This document shows positions 7,413 to 16,264 of a DNA stretch of 47,504 nucleotides, piece after piece. The translations under genes were made by a program, and so were the position numbers. Where the stretch lies: assembly GCA_003152415.1 (NCBI GenBank), contig PMAD01000082.1, forward strand, positions 2,032 through 49,535, written 5' to 3'. The DNA comes from Acidobacterium sp. (lineage in GTDB: Bacteria > Acidobacteriota > Terriglobia > Terriglobales > Acidobacteriaceae). The stretch's first letter is position 1, and each line of letters starts with the position of its first letter. Under the pieces are notes generated by a model. It had not been told where the DNA came from. It ran no database searches and was given only the letters and a program-made list of their open reading frames with translations.

Positions 7413-9221
7413 ATGCACGCCCGCTCCCGCCGTATCTCCACAATCCTGCTCCTCGCTACCCTCCCCCTCTTCGCCGCAGATAAACCGGACAAGAAAAAAC
7501 CCAGCCCCGCCACTCCAGCCGCCACCGCCACCGCACAAGACCCCGACAAAGGCCCCTGGTCCGAGCCCCAACCCTTCACAGAAAAACTCGACCTCACCAT
7601 GTACGCCCGCATCCGCGAAGAAGGCCTCCTCCACTCCCATGTCATGGAGTACGGCTCGGCGCTCGCCGACGATATCGGCCCTCGCCTCACGGGCTCGCCC
7701 AACCTCGCCAAAGCCAATGCCTGGACCCGCGACCAGCTCACCGCCATGGGTTGCGTCAACGCCCACCTCGACGACTGGGGTGAATTCGGCATGGGCTGGC
7801 AGCAGCTCAACACCTGGGTCCGGATGGCCGCGCCCGACACCGCAGTCTTCATCGCCCAGGCCACACCGTGGTCGCCTCCCACCAACGGCCCCGTCACCGG
7901 CGACGCAGTCTACGTCAACATCCAGGCCGACTCCGACTTCGACCAATACAAAGGCAAGCTCGCGGGCAAAATCGTCCTCCTCGGCGAAATGCGCCCCGTT
8001 CCCCCCGTCGATGCCGCCCTCTTCAACCGCTACACCGACCAGCAGCTCGCCGACCTCGCCAACTACCCAATCGAAGCCGGCCTCACCCCCGCCATGCAGG
8101 ACCGCCTCCGCACCTATGGCCAGCGCATGCGCCTCGCCGACAAGCTCATCCAGTTCCTCGCCGACGAAAAGGCCGCCGGCGTCATCCGCCCCTCCCGCGA
8201 CGCCAGCGACGGCGGCGGTTCCGGCGGCACCATCTTCGACGACAACGGCGCAGCCATGGGCCGCACCCCCTACATCCGCGGCCACGAAACGAAAGTTCCC
8301 ACCGTCGTCATGAACATCGAAAGTTACGGCCGCGTCTACCGGCTCCTCCAGGCCCACGTCCCCGTATCCATAGAAATGAACATCGACGCCAAATTCACCG
8401 GCGACCACGAACACGGCTACGACACCATCGCCGAAATTCCCGGCACCGACCCCAACCTCAAAGATCAAATCGTCATGGTCGGCGGCCATCTCGACAGTTG
8501 GATCGCCGGCACCGGCGCCACCGACAACGGCGCAGGCACCATCGTCGCCATGGAAGTCATGCGCATCCTCACCGCCCTCCACGTCCAGCCCCGCCGCACC
8601 ATCCGCATCGCTCTCTGGACCGGCGAGGAGGAAGGCCTCTTCGGCTCACGCGGCTATGCCAAAGAACACTTCGGCTCCGCGCCCATCTCCACCGCGCCCG
8701 ACCAGGCCGCTCTGCCCGAATTCATGCGCCGCGCCTCCGGTCCGCTCGAACTCAGGCCCGAGCAGCGCCAGATCTCCGGCTACTTCAACCTCGATAACGG
8801 ATCGGGCAAGATTCGCGGCGTCTACCTGCAGGAGAACGGGCTCGTCGCGCCCATCTTCGCCCAATGGATCGCGCCCCTTAAGGACCTCGGCGTCACGACC
8901 CTGACCCTGCGCAACACCGGCGGCACAGACCATCTGTCTTTCGACGCGGTAGGAATCCCCGGCTTTCAGTTCATCCAGGATGAGCTCGACTACGAAACCC
9001 GCACCCACCACTCCAACATGGACGTCTACGAAGAACTCCGCCCCGCCGACCTGAAACAAGCAGCGACGGTCGAAGCCATCTTCGTCTACAACGCAGCGAT
9101 GCGCGACCAGATGCTGCCCAGAAAGCCCCTGCCCCACCCAGAACTACGCGACCAACAAACCGCCCCCATAAAAAACCTCTTCCCCGGAGCAATAGAGGAA
9201 CAGGTACCGCCGAAGCAGTAA
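7413..9221 (+). CDS. Secreted M28-family metallopeptidase
   Basis: GGHLDSWIAGTGATDNGAGTIVAMEVMRIL and RTIRIALWTGEEEGLFGSRGYAKEHF; zinc-ligand context of M28 peptidases. Confidence 0.92.
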   Translation: MHARSRRISTILLLATLPLFAADKPDKKKPSPATPAATATAQDPDKGPWSEPQPFTEKLDLTMYARIREEGLLHSHVMEYGSALADDIGPRLTGSPNLAKANAWTRDQLTAMGCVNAHLDDWGEFGMGWQQLNTWVRMAAPDTAVFIAQATPWSPPTNGPVTGDAVYVNIQADSDFDQYKGKLAGKIVLLGEMRPVPPVDAALFNRYTDQQLADLANYPIEAGLTPAMQDRLRTYGQRMRLADKLIQFLADEKAAGVIRPSRDASDGGGSGGTIFDDNGAAMGRTPYIRGHETKVPTVVMNIESYGRVYRLLQAHVPVSIEMNIDAKFTGDHEHGYDTIAEIPGTDPNLKDQIVMVGGHLDSWIAGTGATDNGAGTIVAMEVMRILTALHVQPRRTIRIALWTGEEEGLFGSRGYAKEHFGSAPISTAPDQAALPEFMRRASGPLELRPEQRQISGYFNLDNGSGKIRGVYLQENGLVAPIFAQWIAPLKDLGVTTLTLRNTGGTDHLSFDAVGIPGFQFIQDELDYETRTHHSNMDVYEELRPADLKQAATVEAIFVYNAAMRDQMLPRKPLPHPELRDQQTAPIKNLFPGAIEEQVPPKQ

Positions 9222-9242
9222 CCACGCTCCTCAACACATACA

Positions 9243-9267
9243 ATAGGGTAGCATTATGCTACCCTAT
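9243..9267. promoter_or_regulatory. Perfect palindrome, probable TA operator
   Basis: ATAGGGTAGCAT-T-ATGCTACCCTAT, 12-bp perfect arms, 4 nt upstream of the ATG at 9272. Confidence 0.75.
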
Positions 9268-9271
9268 CCCC

Positions 9272-9769
9272 ATGAGCCAACCCGTCAAGCTCTCCGACAA
9301 TCTCGTCCTCGACGCCCGCCTCGCCGGCGAAATCATCGAGCGCTCTATCGCCGGCCAGGTCGAATTCTGGGCCCGCCTCGGCCGTTCCGTCGATCAACTT
9401 CTCGAAGGCCAGCAGGTGATGGCCCTCTGCCGCAATGCGGGCAATCGGCCTCTCTCTGAATTGCTGGCCACCGTGAACGCGCCCGAGGGACGACAGCGCC
9501 TGGCCGCTTATCTCGAAACGCTGCCCTTCCCTCACTTCCAGGCTCACTCTGACCGACCCGGCCTGCTCGAAAAGATAGACGAGGACGGAACACGCACGAT
9601 CGGACGCTTCGTCAACCGCAAATTCGTACCCGTACGCTCGTCCGCCAAACGCACGAGCAAGCCGGCAAAATCCGTCGCCCCAGTGAGTAGTTCGACGCAC
9701 AGCTCGGCTCGCAGCTCGACGCGCAGCTCGGCGCGCAGCCCTCGGGGCCTTGCCGCTGTCGGCGACTGA
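9272..9769 (+). CDS. ParD-like antitoxin with Ser/Arg-rich C-terminal tail
   Basis: MSQPVKLSDNLVLDARLAGEIIERSIAGQVEFWARLGRSVDQLL resembles the ParD-like antitoxin N-terminus; next gene is a zeta-type kinase. Confidence 0.72.
   Translation: MSQPVKLSDNLVLDARLAGEIIERSIAGQVEFWARLGRSVDQLLEGQQVMALCRNAGNRPLSELLATVNAPEGRQRLAAYLETLPFPHFQAHSDRPGLLEKIDEDGTRTIGRFVNRKFVPVRSSAKRTSKPAKSVAPVSSSTHSSARSSTRSSARSPRGLAAVGD
9695..9742 (+). repeat. 12-bp tandem repeat inside the antitoxin gene, 4 units
   Basis: ACGCACAGCTCG GCTCGCAGCTCG ACGCGCAGCTCG GCGCGCAGCCCT; encodes THSSARSSTRSSARS. Confidence 0.75.
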
Positions 9770-9784
9770 ACCGGACCGGTTCCC

Positions 9785-10381
9785 ATGCTGCTTTCTCTGC
9801 TCGATCGCCGCCCCATTGTCGTCGCGCTCGCCGGGCCCAATGGAGCAGGCAAAACCACCTTTTATTATTCCAACCTACAGCCGGCCGGCCTGCGACTGGT
9901 GAACGCCGACGGGCTGGCGCGCGAACTCAGGATGGACCCATACCAGGCAGCCAGGATCGCGGGCTCCATTCGCGAAGAGCTCCTGCGCCAGCGTGAGAGC
10001 TTCGTCTTCGAAACCGTCTTCTCCGATTCCGTCGGCGACAAACTGCGGTTTCTCCAGAATGCCGCTCGCGCGGGCTACACCGTCCTGCTCTGCTTTATAG
10101 GAATCTCGAGCCCCAAAATATCTCAGGACCGCGTGGACATGCGCGTCATGCAGGGAGGCCACGACGTGCCCCGCGAAAAACTGATTGCGCGCTATCCCCG
10201 CATACTCAAAAACCTCAAGGCCGCGATCCGCGAGCTACCCAACGTCTGGGTCTTCGACAACAACAACCTCAGGAATCCATTCCGCCTGGCAGCCGTATGC
10301 GAACAAGGGCGGCTCGTGCAACTTGAGAAACCAATTCCGAAATGGCTGCGGTCCATTCTGCCGTCACAAATGTCATCCTGA
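9785..10381 (+). CDS. Zeta-toxin / predicted P-loop kinase family protein
   Basis: VVALAGPNGAGKTTFYYSNL Walker A, LVNADGLARELR, FVFETVFSD, RVDMRVMQGGHDVPREKLIARYPR. Confidence 0.85.
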   Translation: MLLSLLDRRPIVVALAGPNGAGKTTFYYSNLQPAGLRLVNADGLARELRMDPYQAARIAGSIREELLRQRESFVFETVFSDSVGDKLRFLQNAARAGYTVLLCFIGISSPKISQDRVDMRVMQGGHDVPREKLIARYPRILKNLKAAIRELPNVWVFDNNNLRNPFRLAAVCEQGRLVQLEKPIPKWLRSILPSQMSS

Positions 10382-10703
10382 GCAAAGCCTCCGAATATCA
10401 GCGCGCTTAAATCTCGGTGCCCTCTGCGAGCCGCTCTTACTCGATGGGGTGACTGGGGGCGCGCCGAATCAATTCAGGCGCAAGTAATTTCACCCGAGCG
10501 AATGCTGCGCGCCGCGTCGCGAGCCTCGAAGGGATACCCGGAAAGCCACGCCGACGCAAAAACTTGCCGCAGCCCACCCGCCGGGGCAGGGGGGATGGAC
10601 GAGCACCACGCCAAAATTGTGAAATACCCATCAATTTCGGGTTAACATAGCTCACTCCCTCCGCCGGCACCCGCGAAAACCGACAACAGAAAGGCAATTC
10701 CGC

Positions 10704-11252
10704 ATGAGTCGAAACTCGACGTGTTTTTCCGTCATCTTCCTGGGACTTCTTCTCGCTCTCCACGCTCCCGCCCAGCAACTCGACCGCGACGCCGCCAAAG
10801 ACATGCTCAACAAACTCGGCGCCGCCGCTGCCACCAGCGAGTTCGTCCTCTCCCCCGATCAGGACCAGCGCCTCCACACCCTCACCAAAGACCTCCTCGA
10901 CGCCCTCCAGATCCAAAGCGACACCCCCTGCCTCCTCATGGCCCACGACCCCCGCGTCCGCTCGCATGAGTTCGTCGTCTGCAATGGCCTCTTTCCCCCC
11001 GGCCTCGACCCCCATCAGCCCGCCTTCGATCTCAAGCTCGGCAAGCCCTTCGCCTGGCACGTCCTCACCATCAGCTTCCCCGATGCCACGCCCGACAACC
11101 CCGACGAACAAATCATCCAGTACACATGGGAGTACGACTTCTCCTCCCTGCCCTCGCAGCTCCAGCAGGTCCTCAGTCCCGCAACCCCGCGTTCAGGCCG
11201 ATCTCTCTTCCGCCTCGACGCCGGCACATGGAGCTGGGTCGCCTACCGATAA
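10704..11252 (+). CDS. Secreted hypothetical protein
   Basis: MSRNSTCFSVIFLGLLLALHAPAQQ signal peptide; coherent ORF. Confidence 0.65.
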   Translation: MSRNSTCFSVIFLGLLLALHAPAQQLDRDAAKDMLNKLGAAAATSEFVLSPDQDQRLHTLTKDLLDALQIQSDTPCLLMAHDPRVRSHEFVVCNGLFPPGLDPHQPAFDLKLGKPFAWHVLTISFPDATPDNPDEQIIQYTWEYDFSSLPSQLQQVLSPATPRSGRSLFRLDAGTWSWVAYR

Positions 11253-11440
11253 CCTCTAAATGTCTCCCCTACAGACAAAGCGCGCACGTATTGTCGTGCG
11301 GTCCTTCCATTGCCGCACCCACTTCCCCCGTGATGCCAGTCACATCCCCCGCTTTCCCAATCTGCTACTGCTAACAGGCGAGTAAGATTGCCTGTGCCGC
11401 CCACACCAAAATTCAAGGGCGGCAAGTGGAGGGCTCCAAA

Positions 11441-12076
11441 ATGAGCAGTCGCCACCAACCCCGCAACACAGCCATAACCTCCCTCGCCGTGCTGCTTCTC
11501 GCGGGCTGCGCATCATCCACCCAGCCCGGCAATCAGACTGCGGCCCCAGCCAGGCCCGCAGCCCCTCCCGAAATCGTCACCGCCAAGACCGCCTTCTGGC
11601 CGATGTATAAGGAAGCTCATAGCTGGGCGCCCGACGTTGTCGTCATCCGCGTCGCCGCCAAACCAGTCCCAGGCTTCCAGAATCAAGCCGGTAAAGCCGC
11701 CATGTGGGAAGCAGTCTTCGCATCCCCCAACCTCAAGACCTACCGCATCTTCACCAACTCCATCGCCAGCGTTCCACCCGACATCTATAAAGGAATCCGC
11801 GCCGGCCTCGCCATGCCCTGGGGCGGCGCCACCCCCGACGCCACGCCCATCGACCTCACCCTCTTCAGCGTCGACTCCGACGCCGCCTTCACCGCCGCAT
11901 CCGCCGACGCCGCCGGCTGGCTGAAAAGCAATCCAGGCAAAGAATTATCCGCCTTTGCATTAGGCGATACCTCGAAATTCCAGGTGCCCGTCTGGTACGT
12001 AATGTGGGGCAACAAAACCTCCGGATACGCCACCGTCGTCGATGCCAGCAGCGGACAAGTCCTGAAACACAAATAG
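11441..12076 (+). CDS. Hypothetical lipoprotein
   Basis: MSSRHQPRNTAITSLAVLLLAGCASSTQ lipobox. Confidence 0.7.
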   Translation: MSSRHQPRNTAITSLAVLLLAGCASSTQPGNQTAAPARPAAPPEIVTAKTAFWPMYKEAHSWAPDVVVIRVAAKPVPGFQNQAGKAAMWEAVFASPNLKTYRIFTNSIASVPPDIYKGIRAGLAMPWGGATPDATPIDLTLFSVDSDAAFTAASADAAGWLKSNPGKELSAFALGDTSKFQVPVWYVMWGNKTSGYATVVDASSGQVLKHK

Positions 12077-12194
12077 CTCCGCCGCGAATCCGTCAGAGAA
12101 TGCCACCCCATCCATGGCCGCATTCCGCCCAACCTCTCGCCTGCCAAACAACGCCGCAGCTCCTCTGCGAATCCCACTTCACGAAGGAGTATCC

Positions 12195-12491
12195 ATGAAG
12201 CCAATCGTCAGAGCATTAGCCATTTCCACACTCGCCCTCACCCTTACCGGCGGTGTCGCATTCGCCCAGGATCATCCCGCCGACCAACAGGACCACCACT
12301 ACGTGAAGCACACCGAATGGAAGAAGGGCACCCACATCAATCATGACGACTGGGGCCGCGGCGCCCGGGTCGACTGGCAGGCCCACCACCTCAAAAAGCC
12401 TCCCACCACCTACGAATGGCGCGAAATCGACGGCAACTACGTCCTCGCCTCGTCCGACGGTGTCATCTCATCGGTCGTCGTCGTCCGCTAA
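12195..12491 (+). CDS. RcnB-family small periplasmic protein
   Basis: MKPIVRALAISTLALTLTGGVAFAQD signal; LKKPPTTYEWREIDGNYVLASSDGVISSVVVVR matches the RcnB pattern; GAAGGAG RBS. Confidence 0.8.
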   Translation: MKPIVRALAISTLALTLTGGVAFAQDHPADQQDHHYVKHTEWKKGTHINHDDWGRGARVDWQAHHLKKPPTTYEWREIDGNYVLASSDGVISSVVVVR

Positions 12492-12550
12492 CTCCAGATT
12501 CAAATGCGCGGCTCCGCCCCACCGCCGCGCAAATCTCTCCCCACAAAGCG

Positions 12551-12584
12551 AATGGGCGAGTCCCCTTGCGGGTTCTCGCCCATT
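12551..12584 (+). terminator. Strong hairpin, candidate terminator of the RcnB-like gene
   Basis: AATGGGCGAG...CTCGCCCATT 10-bp perfect arms followed by CTTC. Confidence 0.65.
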
Positions 12585-13054
12585 CTTCCGATTTATCGAA
12601 GATCTGGCTTCGGCTACCTGATCACGCCCTGTTGATGCCAGCCTCACCCGGGCCTGCGAGCTTGCGCCCGCGCTCCCGAATGCTTCCGTCAACCCATCAT
12701 GCGCGTGAGCATCTTCACCGCCGTCCTGAAGCTTGCCGGTTGCCCGGCTACCTCCTGCAACCCCCGGTTTCCCGTGAGCTGCCTGAGCCGCGTTGCCGCA
12801 TCTCCTGACCGCTGCGTTCTGCTCTCTTCTTCGGGAGGATTGCTCCTCCGTTGAAAGAATCATCGCACAAAACATCGACGCTGCAAGTCCCCGCAAGTCC
12901 TTTATTTCTGTGCAAATCGCGTACTTTCTGTGCAAATTTCAGGCCGAAAATCACCTTTGCACCGCTCTTGCAGCAACTCCTCAGCCGCAGCGCTTCGCCC
13001 TCCCAAAATCCGCGCTCTTACGCCGCGTGATTCTATATTTGTAACTGTTGCAGT

Positions 13055-13150
13055 TCCATATTCGACGATCCGCTCGCAGTTTGCTCGTCGTTCGCTGGTC
13101 GTCCGCTCGTCGTATGCTCGCCACCCGCTCGTCTTAGACTCGCTTTCCGC
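13055..13150. repeat. Degenerate ~11-bp CGCTCGTCGT-type tandem array
   Basis: CGCTCGCAGTTT GCTCGTCGTT CGCTGGTCGTC CGCTCGTCGTAT GCTCGCCACC CGCTCGTCTTA, directly 3' of the creatininase gene. Confidence 0.5.
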
Positions 13151-14083
13151 TCACTGCTTCGTCTCCAGCGGATGTTTCGCGTCCTCGTAAAACTGGTCCT
13201 GCAGCTTCAGGCTCTCGTCATCCGCCTTCACCGCCCTGATCGCAACCGCCAAATCGCTCACCCACGCCTTCATGTCATACTCGCCCAGCGCCAGCGTCGC
13301 CTTGCTGCCGTCGCCCGAATAGTGATTCGGAAACCGCGCGTACCACCAGATTCCCGTGTAGACGTCTTCCGGCAGGTGCAGTCGCGCCTGGTCCGCGCCC
13401 GACTCCTGCCCTGCCCGATCCATATGCACCAGATCCGGCCGCGACACCAGCGTGTGCGACGTCTCACTCTCCCCCGCATGCATGTCGACGGTCGTCTGTT
13501 GCTTCGGCCGCCCCGCTGTATCGTGCCGATCCCACCAGTACACATACACCACATAGTCATGCGGCTCCTGCAGTTCCGTCTGCGCAAAATACGGCAGCAG
13601 CGATAGGTTCCCGCCGTGCCCGTTCACGATCAGAACCTTTTTGCACCCGTTGCGCGCCATCTCATCCGTCGTCTCCTGCAGCAGATCCAGCTGCATGTGC
13701 CGGCTGTACGCCACCGTCCCCGGTTCATGCCGCGCCTCATCGATCTGCCCAAAGTAGTACGCCGGAAACACCACCGCATACTCCTCCGCCGCGCCGTGCA
13801 GCGCCACCCACCGGGCGTTGATCAAATCCGTTCCCAGCGGCATATGCGGCCCATGTTTCTCCAGAATCCCGAACGGCAGCAGACACACCCCCTGCGCCTG
13901 GTGAATTGCCGCTACAAAGTCCGCCGCCGTGAGTTCCTCCCATTGCGCCGACAATCGCGCCGACCCCTCTTTCGAAGGCGGTATCGAAGCCGGTGTCGAA
14001 GTTTGCCCTGCCTCCTGCGCCCCTGCACCGATCACCAGCACCGCCAACAGCCTAAAAATCACCAGTCCCGCTCGGAATCTCAT
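13151..14083 (-). CDS. Creatininase-family amidohydrolase, secreted
   Basis: CLLPFGILEKHGPHMPLGTDLINA...KKVLIVNGHGGNLSLLPYF; signal peptide MRFRAGLVIFRLLAVLVIGAGAQEA. Confidence 0.88.
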   Translation of the reverse strand: MRFRAGLVIFRLLAVLVIGAGAQEAGQTSTPASIPPSKEGSARLSAQWEELTAADFVAAIHQAQGVCLLPFGILEKHGPHMPLGTDLINARWVALHGAAEEYAVVFPAYYFGQIDEARHEPGTVAYSRHMQLDLLQETTDEMARNGCKKVLIVNGHGGNLSLLPYFAQTELQEPHDYVVYVYWWDRHDTAGRPKQQTTVDMHAGESETSHTLVSRPDLVHMDRAGQESGADQARLHLPEDVYTGIWWYARFPNHYSGDGSKATLALGEYDMKAWVSDLAVAIRAVKADDESLKLQDQFYEDAKHPLETKQ

Positions 14084-14165
14084 ATCCGCAACCTCCTTCT
14101 CCTCATATTCAGTGTTGCACCCGTTCCCGCGCTCCAGGCGCCCAACCCGCACTGTCCCCTAAGCC

Positions 14166-14186
14166 CTAATATCTAATCTCTAATCC
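14166..14186 (+). repeat. Heptamer tandem repeat CTAATMT x3 (followed by CTGTCCC)
   Basis: CTAATAT CTAATCT CTAATCC CTGTCCC, read directly. Confidence 0.65.
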
Positions 14187-14267
14187 CTGTCCCCCGATCC
14201 CCGAGCGCTTACAATGTTCCTTCGTCTTTTCTCGCATTTCATTCGTCTGGAACCGAGGCGCATCTGC

Positions 14268-15185
14268 ATGGCAATCGACCAACTGTCTTACATGAATCTG
14301 CCCGGCTGCATCAAAATCTCCAACGGAACCGTCGACCTCATCGTCACCACTGCGGTTGGCCCGCGCATCCTCTTTTACGGCCGTACCGGTGGCCAGAATC
14401 ATCTCGGCCAATTTCCTGAGAATTCCGTCAAGACCGCGCTCGGCGTCTGGAAACCTTACGGCGGTCACCGCCTCTGGGTCTGGCCCGAGCTTTTCCCCGC
14501 TACCTACGCGCCCGACAACGCACCCATCCAGCATCACGCGCACGGCGACCTCAGTCTCACCCTCCATCAGCCCACCGACGGCGCCGCGATCGAAAAACAG
14601 CTCCGCATCACTCTCGCGCCTTCCGGCTCAAAGGTCCAGCTTGAGCACACCATCACCAGCCGCAATCTCTGGCCCGTCGACATCGCCGTCTGGGCCATCA
14701 CCGTCATGCAGTCTGGAACCGCCATCATCCCCCGCGTTCCCTTCCAGACCCACGACCACTACGCGCCCGTCACCCAGCCCCTCGCCCTCTGCGCCTTCAC
14801 CGATCTTGAAGACCCGCGCTTCACCCTCGGCCTCAAATACATTCTTCTCCGCGCCGACCCGGCCCGTGCCAACCCCCAGAAAATTGGCTTGCGCAACAAA
14901 GAGGGCTGGTGCGCGCATCTTCTCGGTGATGAGCTCTTCGTCAAGCGCTTTGCGCATGAAAACCGTGCCGATTACCCCGACTACGGCGTCAACACTGAGG
15001 TCTACGTCGAGGGCGCCTTCCAAGAAGTCGAGCTGCTCGGCCCGCGGCGCGTCGTCTGGCCCGGCGAGTCGCTTACCCTCGGCGAAGAATGGCATCTCTT
15101 CCCCGGCATCAAAGTCGACCCCGGTGCCCCCAACCTCGACCAGCTCGATCGCGCCATCACTCCATCCATCCAGTCTTTGTTTTGA
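14268..15185 (+). CDS. Conserved hypothetical protein, possibly galactose-mutarotase-like fold
   Basis: MAIDQLSYMNLPGCIKISNGTVDLIVTTAVGPRILFYGRTGGQNHLGQFP...GGHRLWVWPE; coherent ORF, fold guess weak. Confidence 0.65.
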   Translation: MAIDQLSYMNLPGCIKISNGTVDLIVTTAVGPRILFYGRTGGQNHLGQFPENSVKTALGVWKPYGGHRLWVWPELFPATYAPDNAPIQHHAHGDLSLTLHQPTDGAAIEKQLRITLAPSGSKVQLEHTITSRNLWPVDIAVWAITVMQSGTAIIPRVPFQTHDHYAPVTQPLALCAFTDLEDPRFTLGLKYILLRADPARANPQKIGLRNKEGWCAHLLGDELFVKRFAHENRADYPDYGVNTEVYVEGAFQEVELLGPRRVVWPGESLTLGEEWHLFPGIKVDPGAPNLDQLDRAITPSIQSLF

Positions 15186-15234
15186 CTGCGGAGCAGCGCT
15201 CCTTAGACGCTTCAAGGACTAACCGGGCGGGTGG

Positions 15235-15265
15235 CCCATTCAAGCCCGGTTTTGGCTTGAGTGGG
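15235..15265. repeat. Inverted repeat CCCATTCAAGCC-N7-GGCTTGAGTGGG
   Basis: 12-bp arms with one G:T-type mismatch, intergenic. Confidence 0.75.
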
Positions 15266-15537
15266 GCAGCTCAGCGCTCCACAGTGCTTCCCGCTGGTCG
15301 CTCGGCCCCCCTCGGGCTGCTTCGCCGTTCGAAACGCCGGCTGGCCTGGCCCCGCGAGACGAGACCCGGAATGGCCCAATCCCCGCATTTCTCCAAGAAA
15401 GCCTCGACTTGGTCAGCCAGGCAACGCGAACACGTCTCCTCCCTCCAGCGCGCGGAATTTACCGCTCGGGATCGCCGGGATGAGGTTCGTATCGGGGCAC
15501 GACTTCACAGCTTGCGGAAAAACCCAGACTCGGCTGG

Positions 15538-15563
15538 CCCGGGTCTCGATTTTGAGACCCGGG
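15538..15563. repeat. Perfect inverted repeat CCCGGGTCTC-GATTTT-GAGACCCGGG
   Basis: 10-bp perfect arms, 6-nt loop. Confidence 0.85.
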
Positions 15564-15664
15564 ATCCGCGCGGAGCGCGCCGCCTTCTCCAAACCAGCTA
15601 CGAACCGTGTCAGGGCACGACTTTCAGTCGGGCCGTAAAAATAGCGGCGCGCAGCGCCTACCTT

Positions 15665-15715
15665 GGTTCGGTCGCGTCCGTGTGCCAGTTTCTGGCACGC
15701 GACCGCGACCGAACC
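15665..15715. repeat. Long inverted repeat, 24-bp arms with 3 mismatches, TTT loop
   Basis: GGTTCGGTCGCGTCCGTGTGCCAG-TTT-CTGGCACGCGACCGCGACCGAACC. Confidence 0.85.
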
Positions 15716-16230
15716 CCCGCCTTCCGCCCCAAAATTTCCAGAAACCTCCCAAACTCCCAAATGTGGAAAGTTTGTCAAGAGGCGACCCCAAAATCCAAAG
15801 TAATAACATCGCATTCCACGCCACTTACATCCTTTTACCCTCAATCAGCTCGCCCAATTTCGGACTCGTGAGCGGGACAATCGGGAACAACGGCCCCAAC
15901 TCAACCGTCGGCTCAGTCGGAACCGACTTCGGCGGGGCTCGCACCAGACAGATCCCCGTCCGGCTCGAATTCTGACGCCGCCGTCGTTCTCATTTGCCCG
16001 GAAACGTGCCGGTATTCATGGTCGCTCGCAGCTTAGGAGGCTGCGGGCGCCACAAGGCTTCTGGGCTCCCCGGACTGCTGAACGCCGTCCCCTGAACGCT
16101 GAACGCAGGTTTTTTGTCAAGTTCCCACCACTTATCCAAAGTAACTTTCGCTGATTCAACATCACTTACAACCGAGAGAAATTTGGCAAGTTTATTGTCT
16201 CCATATGATATACTGAACTTATAGAGTAAA

Positions 16231-16264
16231 ACAGAAAAGCCCCGCCGACGCGGGGCTTTTCTGT
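16231..16264. terminator. Bidirectional intrinsic-terminator-like hairpin
   Basis: ACAGAAAAGCCCCGC-CGAC-GCGGGGCTTTTCTGT, 15-bp perfect arms with A/T-tract flanks. Confidence 0.85.

Noticed and set aside
7108-8313. 401-aa plus-strand ORF
   Set aside because: Out-of-frame Pro/Ser/Arg-rich shadow overlapping the kinase end and the M28 gene.
7194-8582. 462-aa minus-strand ORF (Gly/Val/Asp-rich)
   Set aside because: Antisense shadow of the M28 peptidase gene; composition typical of high-GC reverse frames, and no domain recognised.
12468-12935. 155-aa minus-strand ORF in a gene-poor region
   Set aside because: No domain, signal or RBS; crosses the terminator hairpin and the repeat cluster; likely spurious.
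15089-15975. ORFs of 122-260 aa across the repeat island
   Set aside because: They run through inverted repeats, have no coherent protein character, and compete with each other in different frames.
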